The position numbers were made by a program, and so were the translations under genes. From NCBI GenBank assembly GCA_902597385.1, contig CACJXQ010000012.1, positions 1 to 54,201 on the forward strand: a DNA stretch of 54,201 nt, read 5' to 3'. The notes under the pieces were generated by a model. That model searched no databases and was not told the origin of the DNA. It worked only from the letters and a program-made list of their open reading frames with translations. Source of the stretch: an uncultured Pseudomonadota bacterium (lineage in GTDB: Bacteria; Pseudomonadota; Gammaproteobacteria; Ga0077536). Positions 8,694-17,689 of the stretch are shown in pieces; position 1 is the first letter of the stretch; the number at the start of each line of letters is the position of its first letter.

Positions 8694-10805
8694 ATGCCGG
8701 ATAAGGCTAACTTTAATTTAGATAGTCCAGTTCTAGGGCTAACTGGCGTGGGACCGACTACCGAAAGAAAGCTCCAGCAATTGGGTATATATAGTATAGG
8801 CGACTTATTATTTCACCTACCAGTCAGGTACCAGAACAGAACCCAAACCACCAGAATAGGCCAACTTCAAGAAGGAAGGGAAACTCTTATCGAAGGCTTA
8901 ATTGAATCGAAGAGTATCTCCTATGGTGGTAGAAGAAACCTTACGTGCCGACTAAGCGATACAAGCGGAACCGCACAGTTGCGTTTTTTTCATTTTTCCA
9001 AGCAACAATTTGAAGCTTTAAAGCTTGGATACAAATTACAATGCTTCGGGACGCCAAGAAAACGGAAGAATAATTTCGAATTTATACACCCGGAGTATAA
9101 GATAGGAACTGCTTTTTCGGTTTTTCCTAAAGTAGAAACTCTAACACCTGTCTATCCACTAACTGAAGGAATTCACCAAAGAAAGATAAACGGTTTGATT
9201 ACCGCCGCATTAAACTTATTAGACAATTCTAAGCTCGAATCTTTTGAGCTATTACCGACGCCAATACGAGAAAGTTTTAAGTTAGCAAACATTGTAGATT
9301 CCTTGCGAGTTATTCATTCACCGCCACGCGAAGCTACTTCGGATATTGAACAATTCATACTCCCTCATCTTCGTAGGCTAGCTTTCGAAGAACTTCTCAC
9401 GCAAAAAATTTATTTAAATCAGGAACGAAAAAATAATTCGCATTGGCACGCTTATCGAATTCCTTACACGGATTTAAGGGGGGATTTTCTGGGTCAATTA
9501 AACTTTAGTTTGACTTCTGATCAGCTCAAAGTTGTATCTGAAATAGATCACGATTTGAATCATGTGATTCCTATGAATAGATTATTGCAGGGAGATGTCG
9601 GTTCAGGAAAGACTGTCGTAGCCGCCTCTATTTGCGCAAGCGTTGTTGGGAATGGATATAAAGCCGCCCTAATGGCGCCCACTGAGCTACTCGCAGAACA
9701 GCATCATAAAACATTATCGACTTGGTTCGACCCTCTCAAAATAGACACTATGTTACTCACTGGAAAACTCAACAGCGTTGAAAAAGAAGCTATCTACAAA
9801 AAAATTAATTCAGATAGGCCTCTCATTATTGTAGGTACGCATGCCTTATTTCAGAAGCAGGCAAAATTTAACAAACTCGGTCTCATTATCATTGATGAAC
9901 AACATCGATTCGGCGTAGAACAGCGTGAAGCTTTACTAAATAAGAGCCGAAGTGGAAACATACATGCTCATCAATTACTAATGACAGCCACTCCAATTCC
10001 AAGAACATTGGCAATGACAGCTTACTCACAATTGGATATTTCTACACTTCGGCATTTACCAAAGGGAAGAAAAAGAGTGGCCACACATGTAATAGCGGAT
10101 ACTCGAAGAGACGAGATAGTAAGGAGAATCGGTGATGTTTTTCGAGATGGTGGTCAAATATACTGGGTATGCCCTCTCATCGAGAAATCAAAAAAGCTAG
10201 AGAAAGAAGCTGCAACATCTATTGCAGCCAAGCTTTCAAAGGTGCTTCCCGAAATGAACGTTGGATTGATTCACGGCAAGCTATCGGAACTAGAAAAATA
10301 TGATGTGATGGAATCATTTGTCAATTCCCGAATAAACCTTTTAGTTGCGACTACTGTTATTGAAGTCGGGGTAGACGTTCCAGATGCCACTTTAATTGTC
10401 ATAGAAAATGCTGAGCATCTAGGGTTATCTCAACTGCATCAATTAAGAGGCCGAGTAGGTAGAGGTGAGAGGGAAGCAAACTGTATTTTATTATATCAAA
10501 ATCCACTTTCCGAGATAGCAAAAGAAAGGCTTGAAATCATCAGAAACACAAATGATGGTTTTAAAATTGCGGAACTAGATCTTAAACTACGTGGACCTGG
10601 GGAGTTTCTTGGAAAACGACAATCAGGAATAATACAGTTTAAAATCGCTAATTTGATGAGAGATTCACATTTAATACCCGAAATAAATGATGCAGCTAGT
10701 CAATTACAAGGTCTACACGAGCGTACAAAAGAGCTCCTCATTAACAGATGGATGATGATGCCGCATTTGAAATCACTCAGCCAAAAATCTAATGAGACGG
10801 ATTAA
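8694..10805 (+). CDS. recG: ATP-dependent DNA helicase RecG
   Basis: Branch-migrating helicase that regresses stalled forks and processes recombination intermediates. An N-terminal wedge/OB region includes LTGVGPTTERKLQQLGI. The helicase core has Walker A GDVGSGKTVV, the DEQH box (IIDEQHRFGVEQR), TATPIPRTLA, and motif VI-like QLRGRVGRGE. Length 703 is normal. Translation seems linked to ubiA, whose ATG follows the stop after 2 bases. Confidence 0.97.
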   Translation: MPDKANFNLDSPVLGLTGVGPTTERKLQQLGIYSIGDLLFHLPVRYQNRTQTTRIGQLQEGRETLIEGLIESKSISYGGRRNLTCRLSDTSGTAQLRFFHFSKQQFEALKLGYKLQCFGTPRKRKNNFEFIHPEYKIGTAFSVFPKVETLTPVYPLTEGIHQRKINGLITAALNLLDNSKLESFELLPTPIRESFKLANIVDSLRVIHSPPREATSDIEQFILPHLRRLAFEELLTQKIYLNQERKNNSHWHAYRIPYTDLRGDFLGQLNFSLTSDQLKVVSEIDHDLNHVIPMNRLLQGDVGSGKTVVAASICASVVGNGYKAALMAPTELLAEQHHKTLSTWFDPLKIDTMLLTGKLNSVEKEAIYKKINSDRPLIIVGTHALFQKQAKFNKLGLIIIDEQHRFGVEQREALLNKSRSGNIHAHQLLMTATPIPRTLAMTAYSQLDISTLRHLPKGRKRVATHVIADTRRDEIVRRIGDVFRDGGQIYWVCPLIEKSKKLEKEAATSIAAKLSKVLPEMNVGLIHGKLSELEKYDVMESFVNSRINLLVATTVIEVGVDVPDATLIVIENAEHLGLSQLHQLRGRVGRGEREANCILLYQNPLSEIAKERLEIIRNTNDGFKIAELDLKLRGPGEFLGKRQSGIIQFKIANLMRDSHLIPEINDAASQLQGLHERTKELLINRWMMMPHLKSLSQKSNETD

Positions 10806-10807
10806 GC

Positions 10808-11683
10808 ATGGCGTCATCACCAAATAAAATTAGAGCTTACGTTTTTCTACTCCGACTAAACCGGCCGATAGGTATTTATTTATTGCTGTGGCCGACATTG
10901 TGGGCTTTATGGATTGCTGACAAGGGTCCACCAGAACTTAAAATCCTTGCCATATTCATCCTAGGAACAATCTTGATGCGGTCTGCCGGCTGCCTTATTA
11001 ACGACTATCTAGACCGTAACCTCGATCAATTTGTATCTAGAACGAAAGGTCGTCCCATGGCGACAGGGTTAGTCACGCGGAGAGAAGGTCTAGTTATCTT
11101 TGGGGTTTTAATTACTTTTTCCGCGCTTCTAGTCCTCACGCTTAATAAAACTACCATCATTCTATCAGGCGTTGGACTATTGCTTGCCACCACTTACCCG
11201 TTGGCTAAAAGATTATGGTACTTGCCCCAGTTTCATCTTGGTCTAGCGTTTAGCTGGGGCATTCCCATGGCCTTTTCGGCAGTCACCGGAGAAGTGCCGA
11301 TTGTCGCTTGGTCTCTTTATCTCTCGACCATCATTTGGACTATGTCCTACGATACTTTTTATGCCATGGTGGATCAGCAAGATGATTTAGATGCCGGAAT
11401 AAAATCTTTAGCCATCCTATTTGGACGAGAACAGTCTAAAATCATAACTATCCTACAAATTATGTTTCTAATTTTTTTAATCATCATAGGGAAAAAAGAG
11501 GGGTTTTTCTTCCCTTATTATTTAGCTTTAGGGCTGTCATCGCTCTGTTTCATCTATCAGCACCGACTCATTACATCTCGAGATCCAGCTAAGTGTATGA
11601 AAGCGTTCGAGAATAATAATTTCGTTGGTGCTATTATTTTCGTCGGAATCACAATGAGTTATCATATGTCCTTGTCGACGTAA
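10808..11683 (+). CDS. ubiA: 4-hydroxybenzoate octaprenyltransferase UbiA
   Basis: Integral membrane prenyltransferase of ubiquinone synthesis, which attaches the polyprenyl chain to 4-hydroxybenzoate. Both Asp-rich Mg2+-diphosphate motifs are visible: NDYLDRNLD and DQQDDLDAGIKS. The N-terminal RLNRPIGIYLLLWPTLWALW and about eight hydrophobic segments fit. Length 291 is standard. It is 2 bases downstream of recG; no ubiC is present next to it. Confidence 0.95.
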   Translation: MASSPNKIRAYVFLLRLNRPIGIYLLLWPTLWALWIADKGPPELKILAIFILGTILMRSAGCLINDYLDRNLDQFVSRTKGRPMATGLVTRREGLVIFGVLITFSALLVLTLNKTTIILSGVGLLLATTYPLAKRLWYLPQFHLGLAFSWGIPMAFSAVTGEVPIVAWSLYLSTIIWTMSYDTFYAMVDQQDDLDAGIKSLAILFGREQSKIITILQIMFLIFLIIIGKKEGFFFPYYLALGLSSLCFIYQHRLITSRDPAKCMKAFENNNFVGAIIFVGITMSYHMSLST

Positions 11684-11723
11684 CAAAGTTATATGTGATA
11701 ATCGAACAGTGGAGGAACAAATC

Positions 11724-11822
11724 ATGAATCCGTTAGATAGTATTCTGGGAACTATAATTTCAGGCGTTGTTTTGAGTGTAATACTGGTATATGTCGCTAA
11801 GTGGCTGGTGGCCGGCGTTTGA
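11724..11822 (+). CDS. 32-residue single-pass membrane peptide
   Basis: A very short gene. A strong ribosome binding site, GGAGG at 11711-11715, lies 8 bases before the ATG, and the frame ends with TGA at 11820-11822. The product starts MNPLDSILG, then has one hydrophobic helix from about residue 8 to 30 with a single Lys near the end (VYVAKWLVAGV). It ends 30 bases before the PuuD-like membrane protein, so the two are probably co-transcribed. No family is recognised. It could be a small subunit or stabiliser of that membrane protein. The Shine-Dalgarno site and helix support a real gene, but conservation could not be tested. Confidence 0.6.
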   Translation: MNPLDSILGTIISGVVLSVILVYVAKWLVAGV

Positions 11823-11852
11823 ATTTTAACTTAATCATCTGAGGAATAAACT

Positions 11853-12374
11853 ATGGATATGACACTTATGATGCTTGATCGCTGGCTGCATTTGGTAGCT
11901 GGAGTGATGTGGATTGGATTGCTTTATTACTTTAATTTCGTACAAGTCCCTGCTATGGCGGCTGCTACTGCCGACGCCGATGGCCCTGGACCAGCAGCCA
12001 TTGGAAAATATGTAGCACCTAGAGCTTTACTTTGGTTCAGGTGGGCAGCTTTGGTGACTTGGTTGACGGGAGCTTATTACCTGCATGCGGCTGAGTACTA
12101 TTCCATTCATGGGGCATTCACTCTTGGTATAGGCGAAAACAATATTGCTCTAACGTCTATAGGAATTGGAGCCTGGTTGGGAACCATTATGCTTTTCAAT
12201 GTTTGGGGCTTAATTTGGCCTAACCAAAAGAGAGTACTAGGCCTAGTCGAAGCTACCGATGAGGAAAAGGCGACCGCAAAAAGGGTGGCATTTTTAGCTT
12301 CTCGTACAAACACGGTCTTATCTATTCCCATGTTACTTTTTATGCACGCTTCTGTAAGAGGACTACCGTTCTAA
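11853..12374 (+). CDS. Urate hydroxylase PuuD-like / urate-oxidase-N membrane protein
   Basis: A 173-residue multi-pass membrane protein resembling the membrane N-terminal domain of PuuD-type urate hydroxylases. The opening DRWLHLVAGVMWIGLLYYFNFVQVPAM and the GIGAWLGTIMLFNVWGLIWPNQK segment are family-like, with His13-like heme-type residues and about four helices. The cytochrome c domain of full-length PuuD is absent, so a urate-degrading role is doubtful; this short form is common in marine proteobacteria. The ribosome binding site is GAGGA. It follows the 32-residue peptide and is followed by a 10-bp hairpin. Confidence 0.75.
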   Translation: MDMTLMMLDRWLHLVAGVMWIGLLYYFNFVQVPAMAAATADADGPGPAAIGKYVAPRALLWFRWAALVTWLTGAYYLHAAEYYSIHGAFTLGIGENNIALTSIGIGAWLGTIMLFNVWGLIWPNQKRVLGLVEATDEEKATAKRVAFLASRTNTVLSIPMLLFMHASVRGLPF

Positions 12375-12381
12375 GGTAATT

Positions 12382-12411
12382 GACCAAGGTGTTTCTTTCG
12401 GCACCTTGGTC
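12382..12411 (+). terminator. Perfect 10-bp hairpin after the PuuD-like gene
   Basis: GACCAAGGTG at 12382-12391 pairs exactly with CACCTTGGTC at 12402-12411 across a 10-base loop. It starts 7 bases after the stop codon. There is no T-run after the stem, so it may be a weak or Rho-assisted terminator, or an mRNA 3'-end stabiliser. Confidence 0.5.
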
Positions 12412-12447
12412 GATCCCTACGCAGGTAGAATAGAGTACTGAAATATA

Positions 12448-13650
12448 ATGAATTCAAAACACTCCAATCGACCTTTGGAGGGCGTACGTGTCCTCGAGAT
12501 TGGTCAACTCCTGGCAGGTCCTTTCACCGGTACAATACTGGGCTATTTTGGAGCTGAAGTAATAAAAGTTGAGTCTCCTAATAAAGGAGATCCAATTCGA
12601 GGGTGGAGAGAGGTCTTCGAAGGAACATCATATTGGTGGGCTAGTCTGGCTAGGAATAAAAAATGTATTACCCTTGATCTCTCAAAGGAAGAGGGTAGGA
12701 AAATTTTCAGACAATTAGCTGATCAAAGCGATGTCTTGGTAGAAAATTTCAAACCTGGGACAATGGAGAAATGGGGTGTTGATCCGGCTTCCTTAGAGAA
12801 AACTAATGCGAAACTAATTTATGCTCGGATCTCTGGATACGGACAAACTGGGCCCTATGCCAAGAAAGCTGGCTTCGCCTCCGTCTGTGAAGCTTTTGGT
12901 GGGTTTCGTTATGTAAACGGATTTCCAGGAGAAAAGCCGGTCCGACCGAACCTAAGCATAGGCGATACTCTGGCAGGAATTCATGCGGCTATGGGAGTCC
13001 TACTAGCCTTGATTCAGCGAGAAAAAGACGGGAAAGGACAAATTGTTGACGTAGCTATATTTGAGGCGATTTTCAATCTACTCGAAGCAGTCATTCCAGA
13101 ATATAGCGGCTCTGGACTAATCAGACAACCCTCCGGTTCTACTATCACTGGAATCGCCCCCACTAACACCTATATCTGCAAAGATGGAAAGTATGTCGTA
13201 ATAGGAGCGAATACTGACTCTATGTTCAAAAGGCTAGCTGAAGCGATGGGAAAACCGGAAATTGGTCTAGATCAGCGAATGTCTGATAATGCTGGTCGTG
13301 TGGAGGTGCAGCAAGAGCTTGACGATATCATAGAGAACTGGACAAAAAGCTTGTCGGCTCAAGAGGCACTAGCAAAACTAGATGAGTATAGTGTTGCCGC
13401 CGGTCCTATTTATGATGCGCGTGACATGATGGAAGATCCTCAATTTAAGGCGAGAAACCTATTCCAAAATGTTACTATCAATGGTAAAGAGATCCAGATT
13501 CCAGCTATTGTCCCTCACCTATCACGCTCTCCCGGACAAACAGAGTTTGCAGGTTCTGAATTGGGTTGTCACAACGAAGAAATCTACCAATCTGTATTAG
13601 GGATGGAGGAAGAGGCTCTACATTTATTGGCAGAAAAAGGTATCATTTAG
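12448..13650 (+). CDS. CaiB/BaiF-family (type III) CoA transferase
   Basis: Transfers CoA between acyl-CoA donors and carboxylic acids. The N-terminal LEGVRVLEIGQLLAGPFTG, VESPNKGDPIRGW, NKKCITLDLSKEEG and the ENFKPGTMEKWG segment are diagnostic. The family's catalytic Asp is expected in SIGDTLAGIHAAMGVLLAL. Length 400 is normal. It stands alone between a hairpin and the AhpD-like gene, so its acid substrate cannot be inferred. Confidence 0.9.
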   Translation: MNSKHSNRPLEGVRVLEIGQLLAGPFTGTILGYFGAEVIKVESPNKGDPIRGWREVFEGTSYWWASLARNKKCITLDLSKEEGRKIFRQLADQSDVLVENFKPGTMEKWGVDPASLEKTNAKLIYARISGYGQTGPYAKKAGFASVCEAFGGFRYVNGFPGEKPVRPNLSIGDTLAGIHAAMGVLLALIQREKDGKGQIVDVAIFEAIFNLLEAVIPEYSGSGLIRQPSGSTITGIAPTNTYICKDGKYVVIGANTDSMFKRLAEAMGKPEIGLDQRMSDNAGRVEVQQELDDIIENWTKSLSAQEALAKLDEYSVAAGPIYDARDMMEDPQFKARNLFQNVTINGKEIQIPAIVPHLSRSPGQTEFAGSELGCHNEEIYQSVLGMEEEALHLLAEKGII

Positions 13651-13737
13651 TAATCAGGAAGGATTTAAAAATCCCTACAATCAACCTCTTATAGACTAAT
13701 ATTTTTTGAACCACCGTTCTGAAACTAGGTACTAATA

Positions 13738-14328
13738 ATGAAGAAAAAAGAAATCATTGCATTAAATATTGACATCCCACAACCAGATCTGTTACCCGAA
13801 GAAACTCAAAAGTACCTCAATATCTGTCAAGAAAAATTGGGTTTAGTGCCTAATGTATTGAAGACATACACCCATGAAATGCAACAATTTAATGCCTTTA
13901 GTCAACTGTATAATGCCATCATGTTCGCAGAAACGGGACTTACCCCATTAGAGAGAGAAATGATTGCTGTTGTAGTGTCATCAAAAAATCATTGCTTTTA
14001 CTGCCTGACAGCCCATGGGAATTCAGTTAGAGAATATTCCGCGGATCCTATACTAGGTGAACTACTAGTCATGAACTACAAAAGCGCCGACCTAAGTAAA
14101 AGACATAGAGCTATGCTTGATTTCGCGAGCAAGCTAACCACTGATCCCTCAAATATAGATGATACTGACCGTAAGATATTGAGAGATGCAGAATTCACAG
14201 AAAAAGAAATTTGGGATATTGCTTCGGTAGCATCCTTCTATAACATGACCAACAGAATGGCGTCCGCTGTAGATATGCAACCTAATGACGAATACCATTT
14301 CATGAATCGGGAAAATAAAAGTAAGTAA
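13738..14328 (+). CDS. AhpD-like / carboxymuconolactone decarboxylase-family peroxidase-related protein
   Basis: A 196-residue all-helical protein of the AhpD superfamily. The redox motif is C86-x-x-C89 followed by H93 (NHCFYCLTAH), which is the peroxidase-type active site. LGLVPNVLKTYTHEM and the C-terminal NMTNRMASAVDMQPNDEY match peroxidase-related AhpD-like proteins. An AGG sits about 9 bases before the ATG. A role in peroxide or alkyl hydroperoxide detoxification is likely but the electron donor is unknown. Confidence 0.85.
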   Translation: MKKKEIIALNIDIPQPDLLPEETQKYLNICQEKLGLVPNVLKTYTHEMQQFNAFSQLYNAIMFAETGLTPLEREMIAVVVSSKNHCFYCLTAHGNSVREYSADPILGELLVMNYKSADLSKRHRAMLDFASKLTTDPSNIDDTDRKILRDAEFTEKEIWDIASVASFYNMTNRMASAVDMQPNDEYHFMNRENKSK

Positions 14329-14352
14329 TGGAAGCCAACGACGACCTTCCCT

Positions 14353-15774
14353 ATGCTCTATCTATCTATTTTCCTAGCAATCGCGCTAAACGTATTTTCC
14401 AACCCATCGTTCGCGGACAAACCTAATTTACCGAAATCCTTATCTGAAATAATTGATAAATCAAATATCCCTAAAGATGCCATTAGCTTAGTCGTTTATT
14501 CTATTGATAACCAAAAACAAATTGCCGCGCTCAATCCCGCAACTAACCGAATTCCCGCCTCCTTAGTCAAAATTATTCCAACTTGGGTAGCATTAGAAAC
14601 GCTTGGGCCTTCTTATTCGTGGAAAACTGAGATTCGAACGTTAGGTAACATAGAAAATGGTGTTTTAAATGGGGATTTGTTATTAAAGGGTCTAGGCGAC
14701 CCCTTCTTTGTAATCGAAGACTTGTGGCATATAGTTCAAGCTTTGTCCCGTAAGGGTCTCCGCCACATCGACGGAAATTTTTTAATCGATTCAAGTTATT
14801 TCTCTCCCGTTAACCCAACACCAATAGATGGGGACCCTCTCCGTTTGTACAACGTTTCCCCAAGTGCAACGATGGTCAACTTCAAATGGATTGATTTGAT
14901 AGTCAACCCCACCTCAGGTGGGACGAAGGCTCGAGTTGACATTTATCCCGACTTAGCTAATTTAAATTTGGTGAATAAATTAAAGATAAGCAATAAGCCT
15001 TGCCGAGGAAGCCATCCTCGTATTCAACTTGAATCATCTGACAACTTAGAAACGATTACGATTTCTGGCAAACTACCGAGAGCCTGCCGAAACTATACTC
15101 TTTCTCGAACTGCTTTAAGTTCGGATGCCTACTTATATGGGCTATTTAAAAAGTTACTATCCGATAACCGGGGAGACATCACTGGCGCTCACTTAAAAGC
15201 CACACCTCTACAAACTTCGGAAAGTAAATTGTTTTATACATGGAATTCTAAGCCTTTAGTTGAAATAGTTACAAAACTCAACAAATGGAGCAATAACCTC
15301 ATGGCCCGCTCACTTGTATTTTCAATTGGCGCCGAACTCATGGGTGCGCCGGGCAGTAAGGAAAAAGGCGTCAAAGCAATCAAGCAATATTTAACGGAAC
15401 AAGGGTTGGATATATCGGGCATGCATATAGACAATGGATCCGGGCTATCTCGATCTTCGCGCATCTCAACAAATTTATTAAACGGGATTTTAAATAGAGC
15501 CTGGGGAAGCCCTCTGATGCCAGAATTTGCCTCTTCGCTCTCAATAGCCGGAAAAGATGGAACCACCCGCAGGAGATTCTTGAATCCGACAATTGAAAAT
15601 AAAGTAAGAATAAAAACCGGGACTTTAAATGACGTATCTTCTGCAGGTGGCTACGTTTTTGGGCAATCCGGTGAGGTTTTTTCATTCGCGCTCATAACAA
15701 ATTATCCTAAGGTGGAGCGTGTATTGGGTCCAAAGCTTCAAGAGGCATTGGTGGAGTGGATTACCCGACTATAA
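14353..15774 (+). CDS. dacB: D-alanyl-D-alanine carboxypeptidase/endopeptidase (PBP4 type)
   Basis: Periplasmic penicillin-binding protein of the S13 family that trims or cleaves peptidoglycan crosslinks. A signal peptide covers about residues 1-21, ending SFADKP. The serine active-site motifs are S70-L-V-K73, S313-N-N315 and K421-T-G423 (RIKTGTLND). A long insert lies between the SxxK and SxN motifs, as in the family. Length 473 is normal. It converges on the PatB-type gene, whose stop is 17 bases away. Confidence 0.93.
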   Translation: MLYLSIFLAIALNVFSNPSFADKPNLPKSLSEIIDKSNIPKDAISLVVYSIDNQKQIAALNPATNRIPASLVKIIPTWVALETLGPSYSWKTEIRTLGNIENGVLNGDLLLKGLGDPFFVIEDLWHIVQALSRKGLRHIDGNFLIDSSYFSPVNPTPIDGDPLRLYNVSPSATMVNFKWIDLIVNPTSGGTKARVDIYPDLANLNLVNKLKISNKPCRGSHPRIQLESSDNLETITISGKLPRACRNYTLSRTALSSDAYLYGLFKKLLSDNRGDITGAHLKATPLQTSESKLFYTWNSKPLVEIVTKLNKWSNNLMARSLVFSIGAELMGAPGSKEKGVKAIKQYLTEQGLDISGMHIDNGSGLSRSSRISTNLLNGILNRAWGSPLMPEFASSLSIAGKDGTTRRRFLNPTIENKVRIKTGTLNDVSSAGGYVFGQSGEVFSFALITNYPKVERVLGPKLQEALVEWITRL

Positions 15775-15791
15775 CCCGAACGGTTCGAAAA

Positions 15792-16949
15792 TCAAGAATC
15801 TTGTATGGCTCGATCCATGCGATGAAGGATGTCTAACAAAATCATTGGCGAAGTGGCGAAATTTAAACGTACAAACCCCTTGCCTTCAGAACCAAAAGTC
15901 TCACCCTCCGATAACACGACCTGCGATCGTTCGTGAAAAAATTCCGCCATTTTCTCTCCTCTACCAATAGAACGCATGTCCATCCAAGCAAGGTACGTTG
16001 CTTCACCAGGATAAAAACCTACTTGCGGCCAATTTTTATCAACCATGTTTTTCAAATAACTTCTATTTTCCTTCAAAATCGCTAAAGTATCATCGAGCCA
16101 TCCACCTCCTTTAGTCCATGCCACCTCAACCGCTGCTAGACTCAAGGAATTGTGACTTCCGATCAAATGTCTTGGTAATTCATCAAAAATCTTGAAAAGA
16201 GTTCTATCACTAACATGAACAAAAGCTAGACATAAACCAGCAATATTAAAGGACTTACTTGCCGACAAAAAGGTTATGGTTCTAGCCTCGACTTCCTTGC
16301 TTATTGACGCTATGGGAATGTGAGGAACAGGATCAAGTACCAAATCCGAGTGAATTTCATCTGAAAGAATAATCAGATCATTCCTACATGCAAATGTCGC
16401 TAATTTCTCTAACTCTTCTCTACTATAAACACGTCCTGTTGGATTATGCGGATTGCAAAGCATAAGAATCTTAGGCTTGCCTTTTAGACAATGCTCCAGG
16501 TGCTCAAAATCTATCTCGTATTTTTTTGAGGCTTGTCTCAAAGGGTTAATGATTACCTTCCGATCTAATTCACGTACACACTGTAGAAAAGGAGGATAAA
16601 TAGGCGTCTGAATTATCACGCCATCTTTTTTACAAGAAAAAAGCTTAACTGCATAATACAAACCTTGTACCACGTCAGTAAGTGATAGCACCTCAGAAGG
16701 TTTTATCCCCCAAGAGAAACGCTCTTTCAAACGTTCGGTTAACAAACCAGGGAGATTGCTTTTTTCGAATGCTATAGGATATCCAAGGTCGGAAGACTGC
16801 ACTCGCTCTAGGAGCACTTCTTGAATTTCGGGTGCAACAGGAAAATCCATATCCGCTACCCAAGCAGGTATGACAGGTTCATTGTAGTTATTCCACTTGA
16901 CACCTTTTCTTGCTTGCAGATCCGATATTTTTATATTTTTTAAACTCAT
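15792..16949 (-). CDS. PatB/MalY-type PLP-dependent C-S lyase (cystathionine beta-lyase family)
   Basis: Fold-type I aminotransferase-like enzyme that cleaves C-S bonds of cysteine conjugates. The opening KGVKWNNY...IPAWVADMDFPVAPEI is typical of the PatB/MalY branch. The PLP lysine lies in FLSASKSFNIAGL; HNPTGRVYSREEL and ILSDEIHSDLVL bind the cofactor. Length 385 is normal. It is divergent from the SDR gene with about 29 bases between starts, so promoters must overlap. Substrate choice (cystathionine or other thioether) is not readable. Confidence 0.88.
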   Translation of the reverse strand: MSLKNIKISDLQARKGVKWNNYNEPVIPAWVADMDFPVAPEIQEVLLERVQSSDLGYPIAFEKSNLPGLLTERLKERFSWGIKPSEVLSLTDVVQGLYYAVKLFSCKKDGVIIQTPIYPPFLQCVRELDRKVIINPLRQASKKYEIDFEHLEHCLKGKPKILMLCNPHNPTGRVYSREELEKLATFACRNDLIILSDEIHSDLVLDPVPHIPIASISKEVEARTITFLSASKSFNIAGLCLAFVHVSDRTLFKIFDELPRHLIGSHNSLSLAAVEVAWTKGGGWLDDTLAILKENRSYLKNMVDKNWPQVGFYPGEATYLAWMDMRSIGRGEKMAEFFHERSQVVLSEGETFGSEGKGFVRLNFATSPMILLDILHRMDRAIQDS

Positions 16950-16978
16950 TTAATAGAAATCATGATAACGTTAGAAAC

Positions 16979-17683
16979 ATGAACATTCTGATAACTGGCC
17001 ATACGAGTGGTCTAGGTCTAGCTATCGCTGAATACTATTTAGATAATAACGCGACCGTTTTTGGCTTGTCACGCAGTTTCTCTGAATCAAAACACCCTAG
17101 ACTATCTGAACGAAAAGTTGATTTAAGCTCCCCTAAAGGAGTAGTGCCTGCCTTGGATTCTTTAGGACTTGAAAGACAAAACCTAAATTTAGCAATTCTT
17201 AACGCTGCCGAGTTAGGAGAAATAAAGCCCCTCAGTGAAACCAAACTCCGTAGTCTGCAAAAAACATTGGATCTTAATGTTTGGTCCAATAAGTTTATTC
17301 TAGACTGGTTAATTGGGAAAAATAAACATCCAGAACAGATCATCATGATATCGTCTGGGGCCGCTTTGAACGCCCATTTTGGTTGGAGCGCCTACTCCAT
17401 CTCAAAAGCCTGCTTAAACACTATCGCGAAACTCTATGCTTACGAATTCCCAAATTCCCACATTAGCGCAGTAGCACCAGGTTTGATAGACACGCGAATG
17501 CAACAAGCACTCCGTTTGGAGGATTCAATGCGCTTTCCTTCACTGCGCAGGCTCCATGAGGCCTATGAAAGGAATGCTTTACCCTCACCTTTCGAGACAG
17601 CGAAAAGCCTGGTCCAACACCTTCCCCAAATTAAAAATCTTCCATCTGGAGATTACATCGACCTAAGAGATTTGAAGAAATGA
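16979..17683 (+). CDS. Short-chain dehydrogenase/reductase family protein
   Basis: Rossmann-fold NAD(P)-dependent oxidoreductase. The cofactor motif is TGHTSGLGLAIA at the N-terminus. The catalytic Ser is in MISSGAALN and the Tyr-x-x-x-Lys is YSISK. The PG motif AVAPGLIDTRM follows. The ATG at 16979 is chosen because the in-frame upstream extension from 16910 overlaps the divergent PatB-type gene and adds non-family residues. Length 234 is typical. Substrate unknown. Confidence 0.88.
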   Translation: MNILITGHTSGLGLAIAEYYLDNNATVFGLSRSFSESKHPRLSERKVDLSSPKGVVPALDSLGLERQNLNLAILNAAELGEIKPLSETKLRSLQKTLDLNVWSNKFILDWLIGKNKHPEQIIMISSGAALNAHFGWSAYSISKACLNTIAKLYAYEFPNSHISAVAPGLIDTRMQQALRLEDSMRFPSLRRLHEAYERNALPSPFETAKSLVQHLPQIKNLPSGDYIDLRDLKK

Positions 17684-17689
17684 CATTCC

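Noticed and set aside
11853-12374. Full urate hydroxylase PuuD
   Set aside because: The protein is 173 residues and lacks the cytochrome c domain, so only the membrane-domain family call is supported.
13661-13674. Short palindrome GGATTT-AA-AAATCC
   Set aside because: Six-bp AT-rich arms with a two-base loop; expected by chance in this composition.
16910-16978. Upstream extension of the SDR gene
   Set aside because: It overlaps the divergent PatB-type gene and encodes residues unlike the SDR N-terminus; the glycine motif fits right after ATG 16979.
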